The notes beneath the pieces are model-generated. The model had not been told where the DNA came from. It made no database searches and saw nothing but the letters and a program-made list of their open reading frames with translations. A DNA stretch of 64,000 nucleotides, taken from Bradyrhizobium sp. CB3481. GTDB lineage: Bacteria; Pseudomonadota; Alphaproteobacteria; Rhizobiales; Xanthobacteraceae. Of this stretch, positions 18,854-27,085 are shown in pieces; position 1 is the first letter of the stretch, and every line of letters begins with the position of its first letter. A program made the translations under genes and the position numbers. The stretch is from assembly GCF_029714305.1 (NCBI RefSeq), contig NZ_CP121647.1, positions 6,096,501 through 6,160,500 of the forward strand. Direction: 5' to 3'.

Positions 18854-19795
18854 ATGCTGAACTTTCTCGCGCGCCGTATCGTGCAGCTGATCCCGACGCT
18901 GTTCTTCGTGTCGGTCCTGATCTTCTCGCTGCAGCAATTGCTGCCGGGCGATCCGGCGCTGGTGATGGCCGGCGAGGAACGCGACCCTGAGGTGATCGCG
19001 CAGATCCGCCAGCAGTACCGGCTCGATCAGCCGGTGCCGGTGCAATATGTCTATTGGGTCAAGGGTGTGCTGTCGGGCGATTTCGGCGAGTCCTTGCGCA
19101 ACAAGGTCCCGGTGCGCGAACTTATCGCGCAGAAGCTGCCGGTGACGCTGCAACTGGCGTCGATGGCGATCGTGATCGCCTTCCTGATCGGCATTCCGGC
19201 CGGCATCGTCTCGGCAGTGAAGAAGGGCACGGCCTGGGATTACGGCGCCAATTTCTTCGCGCTATGGGGCATCTCGACGCCGAACTTCTGGCTCGGGATT
19301 TTGCTGATCTTCCTGTTCTCGATCCAGCTCGGCTGGCTGCCGGCCTCCGGCTACGTGCCGCCGACCGAGAACCTTCGCGCCAGCATCGCCTCGACCATCA
19401 TGCCGGCTTTCGTGCTGGGCAATGCCATTGCCGCCATCCTGATGCGACACACCCGCAGCGCCATGCTGCAGGTGCTGGAAAGCGATTACGTCCGCACAGC
19501 CCGCGCCAAGGGTCTGCTGGAGCGCTCGGTCATCCTCAAGCACGCCATGCGCAATGCGCTGACGCCCGTCATCACGCTCGGCGCACTCGAGCTCGGCACG
19601 CTGCTGTCCGGCGCCGTGCTGACCGAGCAGATTTTCTCGATTCCCGGGTTCGGCAAACTGATCGTTGATGCCGTCTTCAACCGCGACTATGCGGTCGTGC
19701 AGGGCGTCGTGCTGACGACGGCGACGATCTACATCACGCTCAACCTGATTGCCGACATTGCCTATGTCCTAGTCAATCCGCGGCTGAGGTCGTAA
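18854..19795 (+). CDS. ABC transporter permease, DppB type (second importer)
   Basis: 313 aa. Starts MLNFLARRIVQLIPTLFFV, a classic DppB N-terminus whose first helix spans about 8-28. The EAA loop is 'ARAKGLLERSVILKHAMRNALTPVIT', and the C-terminus 'IADIAYVLVNPRLRS' is diagnostic. An in-frame ATG at 18842 would add only MDSA and cannot be excluded; longer starts translate the palindromic repeat and are rejected. The partner permease starts 3 nt after the stop. Confidence 0.92.
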   Translation: MLNFLARRIVQLIPTLFFVSVLIFSLQQLLPGDPALVMAGEERDPEVIAQIRQQYRLDQPVPVQYVYWVKGVLSGDFGESLRNKVPVRELIAQKLPVTLQLASMAIVIAFLIGIPAGIVSAVKKGTAWDYGANFFALWGISTPNFWLGILLIFLFSIQLGWLPASGYVPPTENLRASIASTIMPAFVLGNAIAAILMRHTRSAMLQVLESDYVRTARAKGLLERSVILKHAMRNALTPVITLGALELGTLLSGAVLTEQIFSIPGFGKLIVDAVFNRDYAVVQGVVLTTATIYITLNLIADIAYVLVNPRLRS

Positions 19796-19798
19796 GCG

Positions 19799-20686
19799 AT
19801 GACCGACGCCGCCCTCAACGCATTGCCCGCTGCCGCCTCCGACGAACTCGAGAGCCCGGCGCGGCGCGCGCTGCGCCGCCTGTTCAAGCGCAAGGGCGCG
19901 GTGGCCGGCCTCGTGGTGATCGCAACCTTCGTGCTGCTCGCGCTGTTTGCGCCGCTGATCTCGCCCTATGAGCCGATCGCGACAAGCTGGTCACTGGTGC
20001 GCAAGCCGCCCTCCGCGCTGCACTGGTTCGGCACCGACGAGCTCGGCCGCGACATCCTGGCCCGCGTGATCTATGGCGCGCGGGCTTCGCTCTTGGCCGG
20101 CGCGATCTCGGTCGGGATCGCGCTGTCGATCGGCGTGCCGCTCGGCCTGTTGTCAGGCTACCGCGGCGGCTTCATCGACGCGCTGATCAGCCGCATCACC
20201 GATGCGATGCTGGCCTGCCCGTTCTTGATCCTGGCGATTGCGCTGGCCGCCTTCCTGGGGCCGAGCCTTGGCAATGCCATGATCGCGATCGGCGTCTCGG
20301 CGACCCCGATCTTCGTGCGGCTCACCCGCGGCCAGGTGATGAGCGTCAAGGTCGAGGACTATGTCGAAGCCGCGCGCGCCATGGGCAATCCGCGCTGGCG
20401 CATCGCGCTGTTTCACATCCTGCCCAACATCATGCCGGCGCTGTTGGTGCAGGCGACGCTGTCTATCGCCGCGGCGATCATTGCCGAGGCCGCCCTGTCC
20501 TTCCTCGGCCTCGGCCAGCAGCCGCCCGCCCCGTCCTGGGGCAGCATGCTGAACGCCGCGCAGCGCTTTTTGACCAATGCGCCCTGGATGGCGGTCTGGC
20601 CGGGGCTGGCGATCTTCCTGGTCGTGCTGTCGTTCAATCTGGTCGGTGACGGCCTGCGCGATGCGCTGGACCCGAGGGAGCGGTAG
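19799..20686 (+). CDS. ABC transporter permease, DppC type (second importer)
   Basis: 295 aa. A cytoplasmic N-terminal region with Arg-rich 'ARRALRRLFKRKG' precedes the first helix (about 39-58). 'WFGTDELGRDILARVIYGARASL' is the DppC signature and the protein ends 'NLVGDGLRDALDPRER'. It is the last gene of the 14-kb plus-strand block; a palindromic repeat follows and the next gene is on the opposite strand, so this repeat separates convergent transcripts. Confidence 0.93.
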   Translation: MTDAALNALPAAASDELESPARRALRRLFKRKGAVAGLVVIATFVLLALFAPLISPYEPIATSWSLVRKPPSALHWFGTDELGRDILARVIYGARASLLAGAISVGIALSIGVPLGLLSGYRGGFIDALISRITDAMLACPFLILAIALAAFLGPSLGNAMIAIGVSATPIFVRLTRGQVMSVKVEDYVEAARAMGNPRWRIALFHILPNIMPALLVQATLSIAAAIIAEAALSFLGLGQQPPAPSWGSMLNAAQRFLTNAPWMAVWPGLAIFLVVLSFNLVGDGLRDALDPRER

Positions 20687-20698
20687 GCACCGCCGCCC

Positions 20699-20781
20699 GT
20701 CATTGCGAGCGAAGCGAAGCAATCCATAGCGCCGCAAGCGGAAGGATGGATTGCTTCGTCGCTGCGCTCCTCGCAATGACG
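20699..20781. repeat. Palindromic intergenic repeat (GTCATTGCGAGC type)
   Basis: Ends GTCATTGCGAGCGAAGCG and CTCGCAATGAC are inverted; internal GAAGCAATCCAT is mirrored by ATGGATTGCTTC. The element lies between convergent genes and can act as a bidirectional RNA hairpin. The same family occurs at 40861 and 60387. Confidence 0.9.
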
Positions 20782-20800
20782 ACTAACCCCGCTAGTGGCT

Positions 20801-21544
20801 CTAGATCACCAGCTCCCGCAGCACCCTCCGGCAGTCCATCTCATACTCAAGATCGATCACCGGAGGCCGGGCAAAGTGCCAGGTCAGGCCGGAGCGCGCA
20901 GCGCCGCGGCAGACCAGCGCCTCGGCGAAGACGTGATGAAAGTCGTGGATGGTGTAGGTCTGCACACCAGTTGCATCCTTCCAACCGAAGCCGAACTCGC
21001 CCATCCGCCGCTCCATTACGCCGGCGACATAGTGGACTTTTTCGGCAATGCCATCGGGGCTGATATCGCGGTAGCGCACGGTGCGTTCGGCGTAGCTCGC
21101 ATTGCCCTCCTGCGACTCGCCGCTGCCGGCGATCACGAAGCTTGGCCCAGCGCCCTCCCTCGGCCGTGTGAACGAAAACGCGTAGAACGACGGCTCGGCC
21201 GGCGGATCGACCTCCGGGCAAACATTGCTGCGCGCCACCGGGTTGGTGGTGCCGTCATAGATACCCCACTCCGCCAGCGTCCTGACGTAGTGCAGGTTGA
21301 AATTGCGAAAGCCCTCGTCGGTGAACGCGGCGGGCGAGCGCAACTCGCAGGCGCAGAACGAGGTCAGCGGCCGGCTCGCGGCCTGGATATATTCAGCGAA
21401 CCGCGTAAATCCTTCGGCCAGCGGCACCGGCCGATCGAAACGCACCCGCTCGATTTCGAAGCCTGGGCTAGCGGCGACGCCACCGGAATACTGGAACACG
21501 GCCGGGATGAAGCGGTAGTTGCCGGCGGAAAAGTCGCTCGTCAT
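20801..21544 (-). CDS. Hypothetical protein, possibly CnbZ-like (2-amino-5-chloromuconate deaminase family)
   Basis: 247 aa, no signal peptide or membrane helix. It starts MTSDFSAGNYRFIPAVFQYSGGVAA and contains 'LTSFCACELRSPAAF' (60-74) and 'NPVARSNVCPEVDPP' (about 102-116), with four cysteines. From memory this resembles proteins named CnbZ-like deaminases, a branch related to RidA/YjgF; this is recognition only and not proven. It would then deaminate enamine or aminomuconate-type compounds. It stands alone between two repeat/terminator structures, with no operon partner. Confidence 0.5.
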   Translation of the reverse strand: MTSDFSAGNYRFIPAVFQYSGGVAASPGFEIERVRFDRPVPLAEGFTRFAEYIQAASRPLTSFCACELRSPAAFTDEGFRNFNLHYVRTLAEWGIYDGTTNPVARSNVCPEVDPPAEPSFYAFSFTRPREGAGPSFVIAGSGESQEGNASYAERTVRYRDISPDGIAEKVHYVAGVMERRMGEFGFGWKDATGVQTYTIHDFHHVFAEALVCRGAARSGLTWHFARPPVIDLEYEMDCRRVLRELVI

Positions 21545-21612
21545 GGTGGCACCCTGCTTTTTCTTTTCTTTCTAGCACGGGGAACCGGCTGCGTCGCGGG
21601 GCGCGCAACATG

Positions 21613-21645
21613 AAAACGGCGGCAGCGATGTTTCGCTGCCGCCGT
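21613..21645 (-). terminator. Intrinsic terminator of the RND efflux operon
   Basis: Perfect 13-bp stem: ACGGCGGCAGCGA (21616-21628) pairs with TCGCTGCCGCCGT (21633-21645) across a 4-nt loop. Read on the minus strand, the stem is followed by TTTT (complement of AAAA at 21613-21616). It lies 26 nt past the RND stop codon. Confidence 0.8.
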
Positions 21646-21670
21646 CGGCGCTTGTTCCTGAGGTGAGCAC

Positions 21671-24600
21671 TCAGGTCGGCTTCAACGCCTTGTTGCCGAG
21701 ATCGAAGTCGGCGATCTCCTTGGTGCGCTCCGAGCTTGCATGAGCCTGGTGGTCGGTCGCCAACCAGACATAGACCGCCGGCAGCACGAACAGCGTGAAT
21801 AGCGTGCCGATCGACATGCCCGCGACCACGACGAGACCGATCGAGAAGCGGCTGGCCGCGCCCGCGCCGCTCGCCGTCAACAGCGGAATCAGGCCGGTGA
21901 CCATCGCTGCCGTCGTCATCAGGATCGGACGCAGCCGGATGCGGGCCGCCATCTCGATCGCCGAACGCTTGTCGAGGCCTTCATTGAGCTGCAGCTCGTT
22001 GGCGAACTCCACCATCAGGATGCCGTGCTTGGTGATGAGGCCGACCAGCGTCAACAGCCCGACCTGGGTGTAGATATTGATGGTCGCGACGCCGAAGAAC
22101 AGCGGGAATAGCGCGCCGACGATCGCCATGGGCACGCTGATCATGATCACCAGCGGGTCCCGGAGGCTCTCGAACTGCGCCGCCAGCACCAGGAAAATGA
22201 TGATCAGCGCGAAGCCGAAGGTGATCGCGAGCTGGTTGCCCTCCTGCACATATTGGCGGGAGTCGGCGAGATAATCGTGACCGAAGCCGGTCGGCAGCTT
22301 CTTCGCTTCACCCTCCAGGAAGTCGACCGCCTGCCCGACCGTCACGCCCGGCATCGGCACCGCCGAGAAGGTGGCGGAGTTGAGCTGGTTGTAGTGCGTG
22401 AGCGAGTTCGGATCGGTGGCGGTCTCGATCGACACGATGGTCGACAGCGGCACCAACTGCCCGGTGTTGGTCGGGACGTAGTAGCCGCCAAGCGATTCCG
22501 GCGACAGCCGCTTCTCGCGCGGCACCTGCGGAATCACCTGATACGAACGTCCCTCGAGATTGAAGCGATTGACGTAGTTGCCGCCCAAGAGCGTCTGCAG
22601 GGTGGCGCCGACCTGCGCCATGTTGATGCCGAGGTCGCTGGCCTTGGAGCGGTCGACAGAGACGCGCACCACCGGCTGATTGAACTCGAGGTCGCTGTCG
22701 GACACGATGAACAGGCCGCTCTTGCGCGCGGCGTCTTTCAGCTTGGCCATCTGCTCATAGACGGCCTGGAAACCGGCGGTCGAGTTGATCACCATCTGGA
22801 TCGGCAGGCCGCCCGGTCCGCCCGGCAGCGGCGGCAGGTTGAACGCGAACGCCTGCACGCCTTCGATCTTGCTGATTTCAGCCTGCACCAGCGGCTTCAG
22901 CTTGATCGAGGACCGCTTACGCTCCTCCCAGGGTTTTAGCAGCATGCCGGCGATGCCGCCCTGCGGCCCGTTGATGCCGTTCAGGACAAAGCGCAGATCG
23001 GTTTCGGGGAATTTGGCAAACGCCTTGTCGAGCTTGTCGCCATAGAAGTCGACGTAATCGATATTGGCGTATTTCGGCGCCTTGGTCACCGAGAACACGA
23101 TGCCCTGGTCCTCTTCCGGCGCCAGCTCCTTGGCGGTGTTCATGTAGAGGAAGCCGACCAGACCCAGCATCGTCAGCGCGAACAGGCCGGTGACCGGCCG
23201 ATAGTCGAGCGAGCGGTCGAGCTGACGGCCGTACCAGCGCGTCATCGCGCCGAACACACGGTTGACCAGCCGGGCAAAGCGCCCCTCATCGGCGCTCTTG
23301 AGCAGCACCGAGCACATCATCGGCGACAGTGTCAGCGCGATGACGCCGGATACGATCACCGAGCCTGCGAGCGTGAAGGCGAATTCGCGGAACAGCGAGC
23401 CGGTCAGGCCGCCGAGGAAGCCGATCGGCGCGTACACCGCGGCGAGCGTAATGGTCATCGAGATGACCGGACCGACAATTTCGCGCGCGCCCTGCAGCGA
23501 CGCCTGTACGGGCGTCTTGCCCTCCTCCAGATGACGATGGATGTTCTCGACCACCACGATCGCGTCGTCGACGACGAGGCCGATCGCCAGCACCATCGCC
23601 AGCAGTGTCAGAAGGTTGAAGCTGAAGCCCAGCGCCAGCATCAGACTGCAGACGCCGATCAGCGACAGCGGGATCGTCACGACGGGAATGATGACCGACC
23701 GGAGCGAGGCCAGGAACAGGAAGATCACGACCACGACGATTCCTACGGCCTCGATCAGCGTGTTCTTCACCTCATCGATTGATGACTGAATGAACTTGGT
23801 GGAGTCATAGGCCACCTTCATCTTCATCGACGGCGGCAGGTTGCGCTCGATCTCCGGCATCAGCGCGCGCACGCCCTTGACCAGCGTCAGCGGGTTGCCT
23901 TGCGGCGTCGCCTGCACGCCGATGAAGATCGCCCGCTCGCCGCTGAAGGCGACGCTCGCATCAGAGCTCTGGGCGGCAAGTTCGACGGTTGCGACATCCT
24001 CGATTCTGACGAAGCCGCCGTCCTTGGACTTGACGATCATCTTCTTGAACTGCTCGAGGTTGCGCAGGTCGGTATTGGTCTGGATGTTCGAGACGATGAA
24101 GTAGCCCTTGGCCTGACCGGCCGCGGCCTGGAAGTTGTTGGCGGCAATCGCCTGCGAAACATCGCTCGGCGAGACGCCGCGCCCGGCCATCTTGACCGGA
24201 TCGAGCCACAGACGCATCGCAAAGGTCTGGCCGCCGAGAATGTCGGCCGACGCCACGCCGTCGACCGTCGACAGCACCGGCTGGACCACGCGCGTCAGGT
24301 AGTCCGAGATCGCCGAGCCCGAGAGCTCATCGCTGGAGAAACCGAGATACATCACGGCCGTGGTCTGACCGGTGGTCTTGGTCACGATCGGATCGTTCGA
24401 TTCCTTCGGGATCAGGTAGCGGACCGAGTTCACCTTGGCGAGGACTTCGGTGAGCGCCTGGTTCGGATCGAAATTCAGCTTGATGTAGACCTGGATCGTG
24501 CTGGTGCCTTGCACGGAGGACGAGGTGATGTAGTCGACACCCTCGGCGGAAGCGACCGCCTGCTCGATCGGGGTGGTGATGAAGCCCTGGATCAGGTTGG

Positions 24601-24766
24601 CCGATGCGCCGGGATAAACCGTGGTGACGTTGACCACGGTGTTCGACAGCTTCGGATATTGCCGGATCGGCAATACGCTGGCGGCCCGCAGGCCGATCAG
24701 GAGGATCAGCAGGCTGACGACGATCGACAGGACCGGACGCTTGATGAAAATATCGGTTAAGGCCAT
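21671..24766 (-). CDS. RND efflux transporter permease (HAE1/AcrB-type)
   Basis: 1031 aa, the full family length. It has an N-terminal helix in 'FIKRPVLSIVVSLLILLIGL' (8-27), the large periplasmic porter loops, and TM4 'GLVVDDAIVVVENIHRHLEEG' with the proton-relay Asp pair. The second half repeats the fold ('IMMVEFANELQ'-like region near the C-terminus). It exports drugs or other amphiphiles from the periplasm/inner membrane using the proton gradient, with the MFP encoded upstream and an outer-membrane channel encoded elsewhere. ATG at 24766 is used; a GTG directly before it is possible. It ends at a clear intrinsic terminator. Confidence 0.95.
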   Translation of the reverse strand: MALTDIFIKRPVLSIVVSLLILLIGLRAASVLPIRQYPKLSNTVVNVTTVYPGASANLIQGFITTPIEQAVASAEGVDYITSSSVQGTSTIQVYIKLNFDPNQALTEVLAKVNSVRYLIPKESNDPIVTKTTGQTTAVMYLGFSSDELSGSAISDYLTRVVQPVLSTVDGVASADILGGQTFAMRLWLDPVKMAGRGVSPSDVSQAIAANNFQAAAGQAKGYFIVSNIQTNTDLRNLEQFKKMIVKSKDGGFVRIEDVATVELAAQSSDASVAFSGERAIFIGVQATPQGNPLTLVKGVRALMPEIERNLPPSMKMKVAYDSTKFIQSSIDEVKNTLIEAVGIVVVVIFLFLASLRSVIIPVVTIPLSLIGVCSLMLALGFSFNLLTLLAMVLAIGLVVDDAIVVVENIHRHLEEGKTPVQASLQGAREIVGPVISMTITLAAVYAPIGFLGGLTGSLFREFAFTLAGSVIVSGVIALTLSPMMCSVLLKSADEGRFARLVNRVFGAMTRWYGRQLDRSLDYRPVTGLFALTMLGLVGFLYMNTAKELAPEEDQGIVFSVTKAPKYANIDYVDFYGDKLDKAFAKFPETDLRFVLNGINGPQGGIAGMLLKPWEERKRSSIKLKPLVQAEISKIEGVQAFAFNLPPLPGGPGGLPIQMVINSTAGFQAVYEQMAKLKDAARKSGLFIVSDSDLEFNQPVVRVSVDRSKASDLGINMAQVGATLQTLLGGNYVNRFNLEGRSYQVIPQVPREKRLSPESLGGYYVPTNTGQLVPLSTIVSIETATDPNSLTHYNQLNSATFSAVPMPGVTVGQAVDFLEGEAKKLPTGFGHDYLADSRQYVQEGNQLAITFGFALIIIFLVLAAQFESLRDPLVIMISVPMAIVGALFPLFFGVATINIYTQVGLLTLVGLITKHGILMVEFANELQLNEGLDKRSAIEMAARIRLRPILMTTAAMVTGLIPLLTASGAGAASRFSIGLVVVAGMSIGTLFTLFVLPAVYVWLATDHQAHASSERTKEIADFDLGNKALKPT

Positions 24767-24842
24767 CACAGAATTATCCCGCTGAGTTCAGCATTCCGGG
24801 CACGGCCTCCCCATGGAGACCGCCGCCTGTCTTTTCTCGCCA

Positions 24843-24863
24843 GCGCGGCCCTGAAGGCCGCGC
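24843..24863 (-). other. Intra-operon hairpin between MFP and RND genes
   Basis: GCGCGGCC (24843-24850) and GGCCGCGC (24856-24863) form an 8-bp all-GC stem with a 5-nt loop in the 106-bp gap between the MFP stop and the RND start. No T-run follows on the minus strand, so this is more likely an mRNA-processing or stability element than a terminator. Confidence 0.5.
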
Positions 24864-24872
24864 GATCGTCCG

Positions 24873-26066
24873 TCAGTAACGCGGCGGCTTCGCCGGAACC
24901 GGCGGCACCGGATCGTTCGAGATCTCCACCGCCGCGCCCGACTGCAGCTTGAGCTGGCCGACCGCCACGACGCGGTCGCCCTCCTTCAACCCCTTCAGGA
25001 CTTCGGCCCGTCCTTCGACGCGGTTGCCGGTCTGCACGAAGGTTCGTGTCACCGTGAGGCTGGTCTTGCCGTCCTCTGCCTTCTTCTCGGTCAGGAGGTA
25101 AACCGAGTCGCCATAGAGCGTGTAGTCAACAGCGGTTTCCGGCACGGTGATGACGGGCGGCTTCTCCGGCAGCACCACGGTGGTGGTCGCGAACATGCCG
25201 GGTTTGAGGATCTTGTCGGGGTTCTGGATCGTCGCCTGCACGCGAATGTTGCGCGTCTCAGTCGCGATCTGCGGCTCGATCGTCGTGATCTTGCCCTCGA
25301 AGGTGCGGCCCGGATAGGCATCGACCGCGATGCGGACGATCTGGCCGACCTTGAGCTGTCCGGAATCCTTTTCCGTCACGGTGAAGTTCGCAAACAGCAC
25401 CGACAGGTCGGTCAACGAGACGATCTGCGTGCCGGCGGTCAGATATTGTCCGACTTCGACCTTGCGAACGCCGAGCTCGCCGTCGAACGGCGCCCGCACC
25501 AGCTTCTGCGAGATGATTGCTTCGGTCTTGGCGATGCCGGCGCTGGCCTGGTCGAACACAGCCTGGGCGTTGTCCACCGTCGCCTGCGGTCCGACCTGGC
25601 GCTCGGCCAGTTGCTTGGCACGATCGAGCGAAATCTGCGCCACGCGCTGCTGCGCCTTGTAGTTGGCGAGATCGCCCTGCTCGGGTCCGTCGAACAGCTG
25701 CACCAGCGGCGTACCCTCCTTCACGGCGGCGCCCGCCTTGAACATGATGTCGGTGATGCGGCCGTTGACGTCGGAGGTCACGTTGACCTGATGCACGGCG
25801 GCGAGATCGCCGACCGCGGTCAGGAGATTCGGAATGGTTTCGGACTTTGCCGTGGCGACGTTGACGCTGATCGGCGGCGGCGCCTTGCTGAAAATCTGCT
25901 TGAACAGATTCGGCAGAAAGACAAACTTGAAGAACACGAGAACGCCGACCACCAGGGCCAGCAGCGTCCCAACGATGAGGAACCAGCGCACCAGCTTGAC
26001 CGGCCGCTTGTGCGGCTTCTCGGTAATCGGCTTGCCCGAAAGTTTGGGTTCAGTCACGATATTCAT
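24873..26066 (-). CDS. RND efflux periplasmic adaptor (HlyD/AcrA-type membrane fusion protein)
   Basis: 397 aa. A cytoplasmic Lys/Arg-rich N-terminus is followed by a single membrane helix (about 29-50), then lipoyl half-motifs, an alpha-hairpin ('AQQRVAQISLDRAKQLAERQVG', about 140-160) and beta-barrel/membrane-proximal domains. It bridges the RND pump and an outer-membrane channel. ATG at 26066 is used; GTG at 26075 is an alternative overlapping the tetR end. The tetR TGA stop (26068-26070) lies 1 nt before this ATG, so the two are cotranscribed. Confidence 0.92.
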   Translation of the reverse strand: MNIVTEPKLSGKPITEKPHKRPVKLVRWFLIVGTLLALVVGVLVFFKFVFLPNLFKQIFSKAPPPISVNVATAKSETIPNLLTAVGDLAAVHQVNVTSDVNGRITDIMFKAGAAVKEGTPLVQLFDGPEQGDLANYKAQQRVAQISLDRAKQLAERQVGPQATVDNAQAVFDQASAGIAKTEAIISQKLVRAPFDGELGVRKVEVGQYLTAGTQIVSLTDLSVLFANFTVTEKDSGQLKVGQIVRIAVDAYPGRTFEGKITTIEPQIATETRNIRVQATIQNPDKILKPGMFATTTVVLPEKPPVITVPETAVDYTLYGDSVYLLTEKKAEDGKTSLTVTRTFVQTGNRVEGRAEVLKGLKEGDRVVAVGQLKLQSGAAVEISNDPVPPVPAKPPRY

Positions 26067-26067
26067 G

Positions 26068-26769
26068 TCATGCACTTTCTGCAGTTACCGATTGTCCCGG
26101 GGTCGGTGACAGCTCGCCGTCCAGATGAGAAGCAATTGCGGCCTCGGTAAGTCCGATGCCGCGCAGGATGAATTGGGTAAGCTGCCGCTCCAGGTCGGCA
26201 GCGTTGCCGTAGGAAAGACAGGGCACGGCGGGAAGCCGCGTCAGCGCCGCCATCAGCACGGTATGGTGCGCGAACCAGAACAGGTTGAGCGGATCGCTGC
26301 CGATCCGCGCCGCATCGCCGGCCGCAACCGCGCTTTCGATCGACGCCTTAAACACCGGCCCGATCAGGCCGCCGATCTTGTCATAGAGCAGCCGCGCAAA
26401 CTCGCCGTCGTCGAGATGGCTCGTCGTCATCAGCCGCAGGCGCTGCGCTTCCTCCTGGTCCGAGCCGTCGGATACTTCAATGAAGTGGCCGACCATGCCC
26501 TTGACCAGTTCGACCAGTGTGGCAGTTGAAGGCTCCTGGCCGAGCAGGTTTGCGAAATCCGGATCGGCCTCGCACTCCTCCGCCAGGATTTCGGCATAGA
26601 GCGCGGCCTTGGATGGGAAGTGCTTGAACAACAGCCCTTCCGAAATAGCCGCGGCGGCCGCCACGCTCTTGGTCGTGGTGCCGGCAAAGCCGTTACGGGC
26701 GAAGCATCGCTTGGCGGCGCTCAGGATCAATTGGCGCCGCAAGTCACTGGTCATGCGCAGGCTAGACAT
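26068..26769 (-). CDS. TetR-family repressor of the RND efflux operon
   Basis: 233 aa. The N-terminal HTH reads 'RQLILSAAKRCFARNGFAGTTTKSVAAAAAISEGLLFKHFPSKAALYAEIL' region (about 12-62), including the 'LLFKHFPSKAALY' recognition-helix signature; the ligand-binding domain follows. It is the first gene of the tetR-MFP-RND operon and lies just downstream of a perfect palindrome, implying autorepression released by pump substrates. An internal ATG at 26754 (MTSDLRRQ) is an alternative start. Confidence 0.9.
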   Translation of the reverse strand: MSSLRMTSDLRRQLILSAAKRCFARNGFAGTTTKSVAAAAAISEGLLFKHFPSKAALYAEILAEECEADPDFANLLGQEPSTATLVELVKGMVGHFIEVSDGSDQEEAQRLRLMTTSHLDDGEFARLLYDKIGGLIGPVFKASIESAVAAGDAARIGSDPLNLFWFAHHTVLMAALTRLPAVPCLSYGNAADLERQLTQFILRGIGLTEAAIASHLDGELSPTPGQSVTAESA

Positions 26770-26775
26770 GGGCGC

Positions 26776-26791
26776 GTGAGTAATTACTCAC
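26776..26791 (-). promoter_or_regulatory. Candidate TetR operator, perfect 16-bp palindrome
   Basis: GTGAGTAATTACTCAC is a perfect 16-bp palindrome 7 nt upstream of the tetR ATG. An adjoining inverted repeat CCTTGAC-GAA-GTCAAGG (26791-26807) supplies a CTTGAC -35-like hexamer on the minus strand, so the palindrome would sit over the -10/transcription start region and block RNA polymerase. Confidence 0.75.
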
Positions 26792-27021
26792 CTTGACGAA
26801 GTCAAGGATCTATTGCAGCGCACCCGGCGGATTCTGTTGCGGGGTGATGTTAAAGCCACAACCTCATCATCTTGTTTGGTCACGATTTTTCCGAGAATCG
26901 GGCGCTCATCTTCAAGCTTATTCTAAATAGGCCGCAACCCCAGCGCGCCCATCAAGACGCCCGTCGGGCATCGAGCTGCCGGCGTCGCGCCGGCTTGACG
27001 CGCCCTCCGCGGCATCTAAGA

Positions 27022-27039
27022 TAGTTGCATATGCGACTA
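27022..27039 (+). promoter_or_regulatory. Candidate MarR-type operator upstream of the P450
   Basis: TAGTTGCATATGCGACTA is an 18-bp palindrome with one mismatched pair, 47 nt before the P450 ATG. AGTTGCATATGCAACT-like sites are typical of MarR-family aromatic-responsive regulators in alphaproteobacteria (from memory). No MarR gene is in the window, so the regulator would act in trans. Confidence 0.5.
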
Positions 27040-27085
27040 ATTATCGGTCGCGAGGACGTCGGTCTTCCCAAAACATTGGCGAGCC

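Larger units (their letters stand above)
26770..27085. other. Divergent intergenic region between tetR and the P450 gene
   Basis: This 316-bp stretch holds no credible gene. It contains the TetR-type palindrome (26776-26791), an inverted repeat CCTTGAC/GTCAAGG (26791-26807) and a MarR-type near-palindrome (27022-27039), each listed separately. It is locally more A+T-rich than its flanks around 26870-26930, consistent with divergent promoters. Confidence 0.7.
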
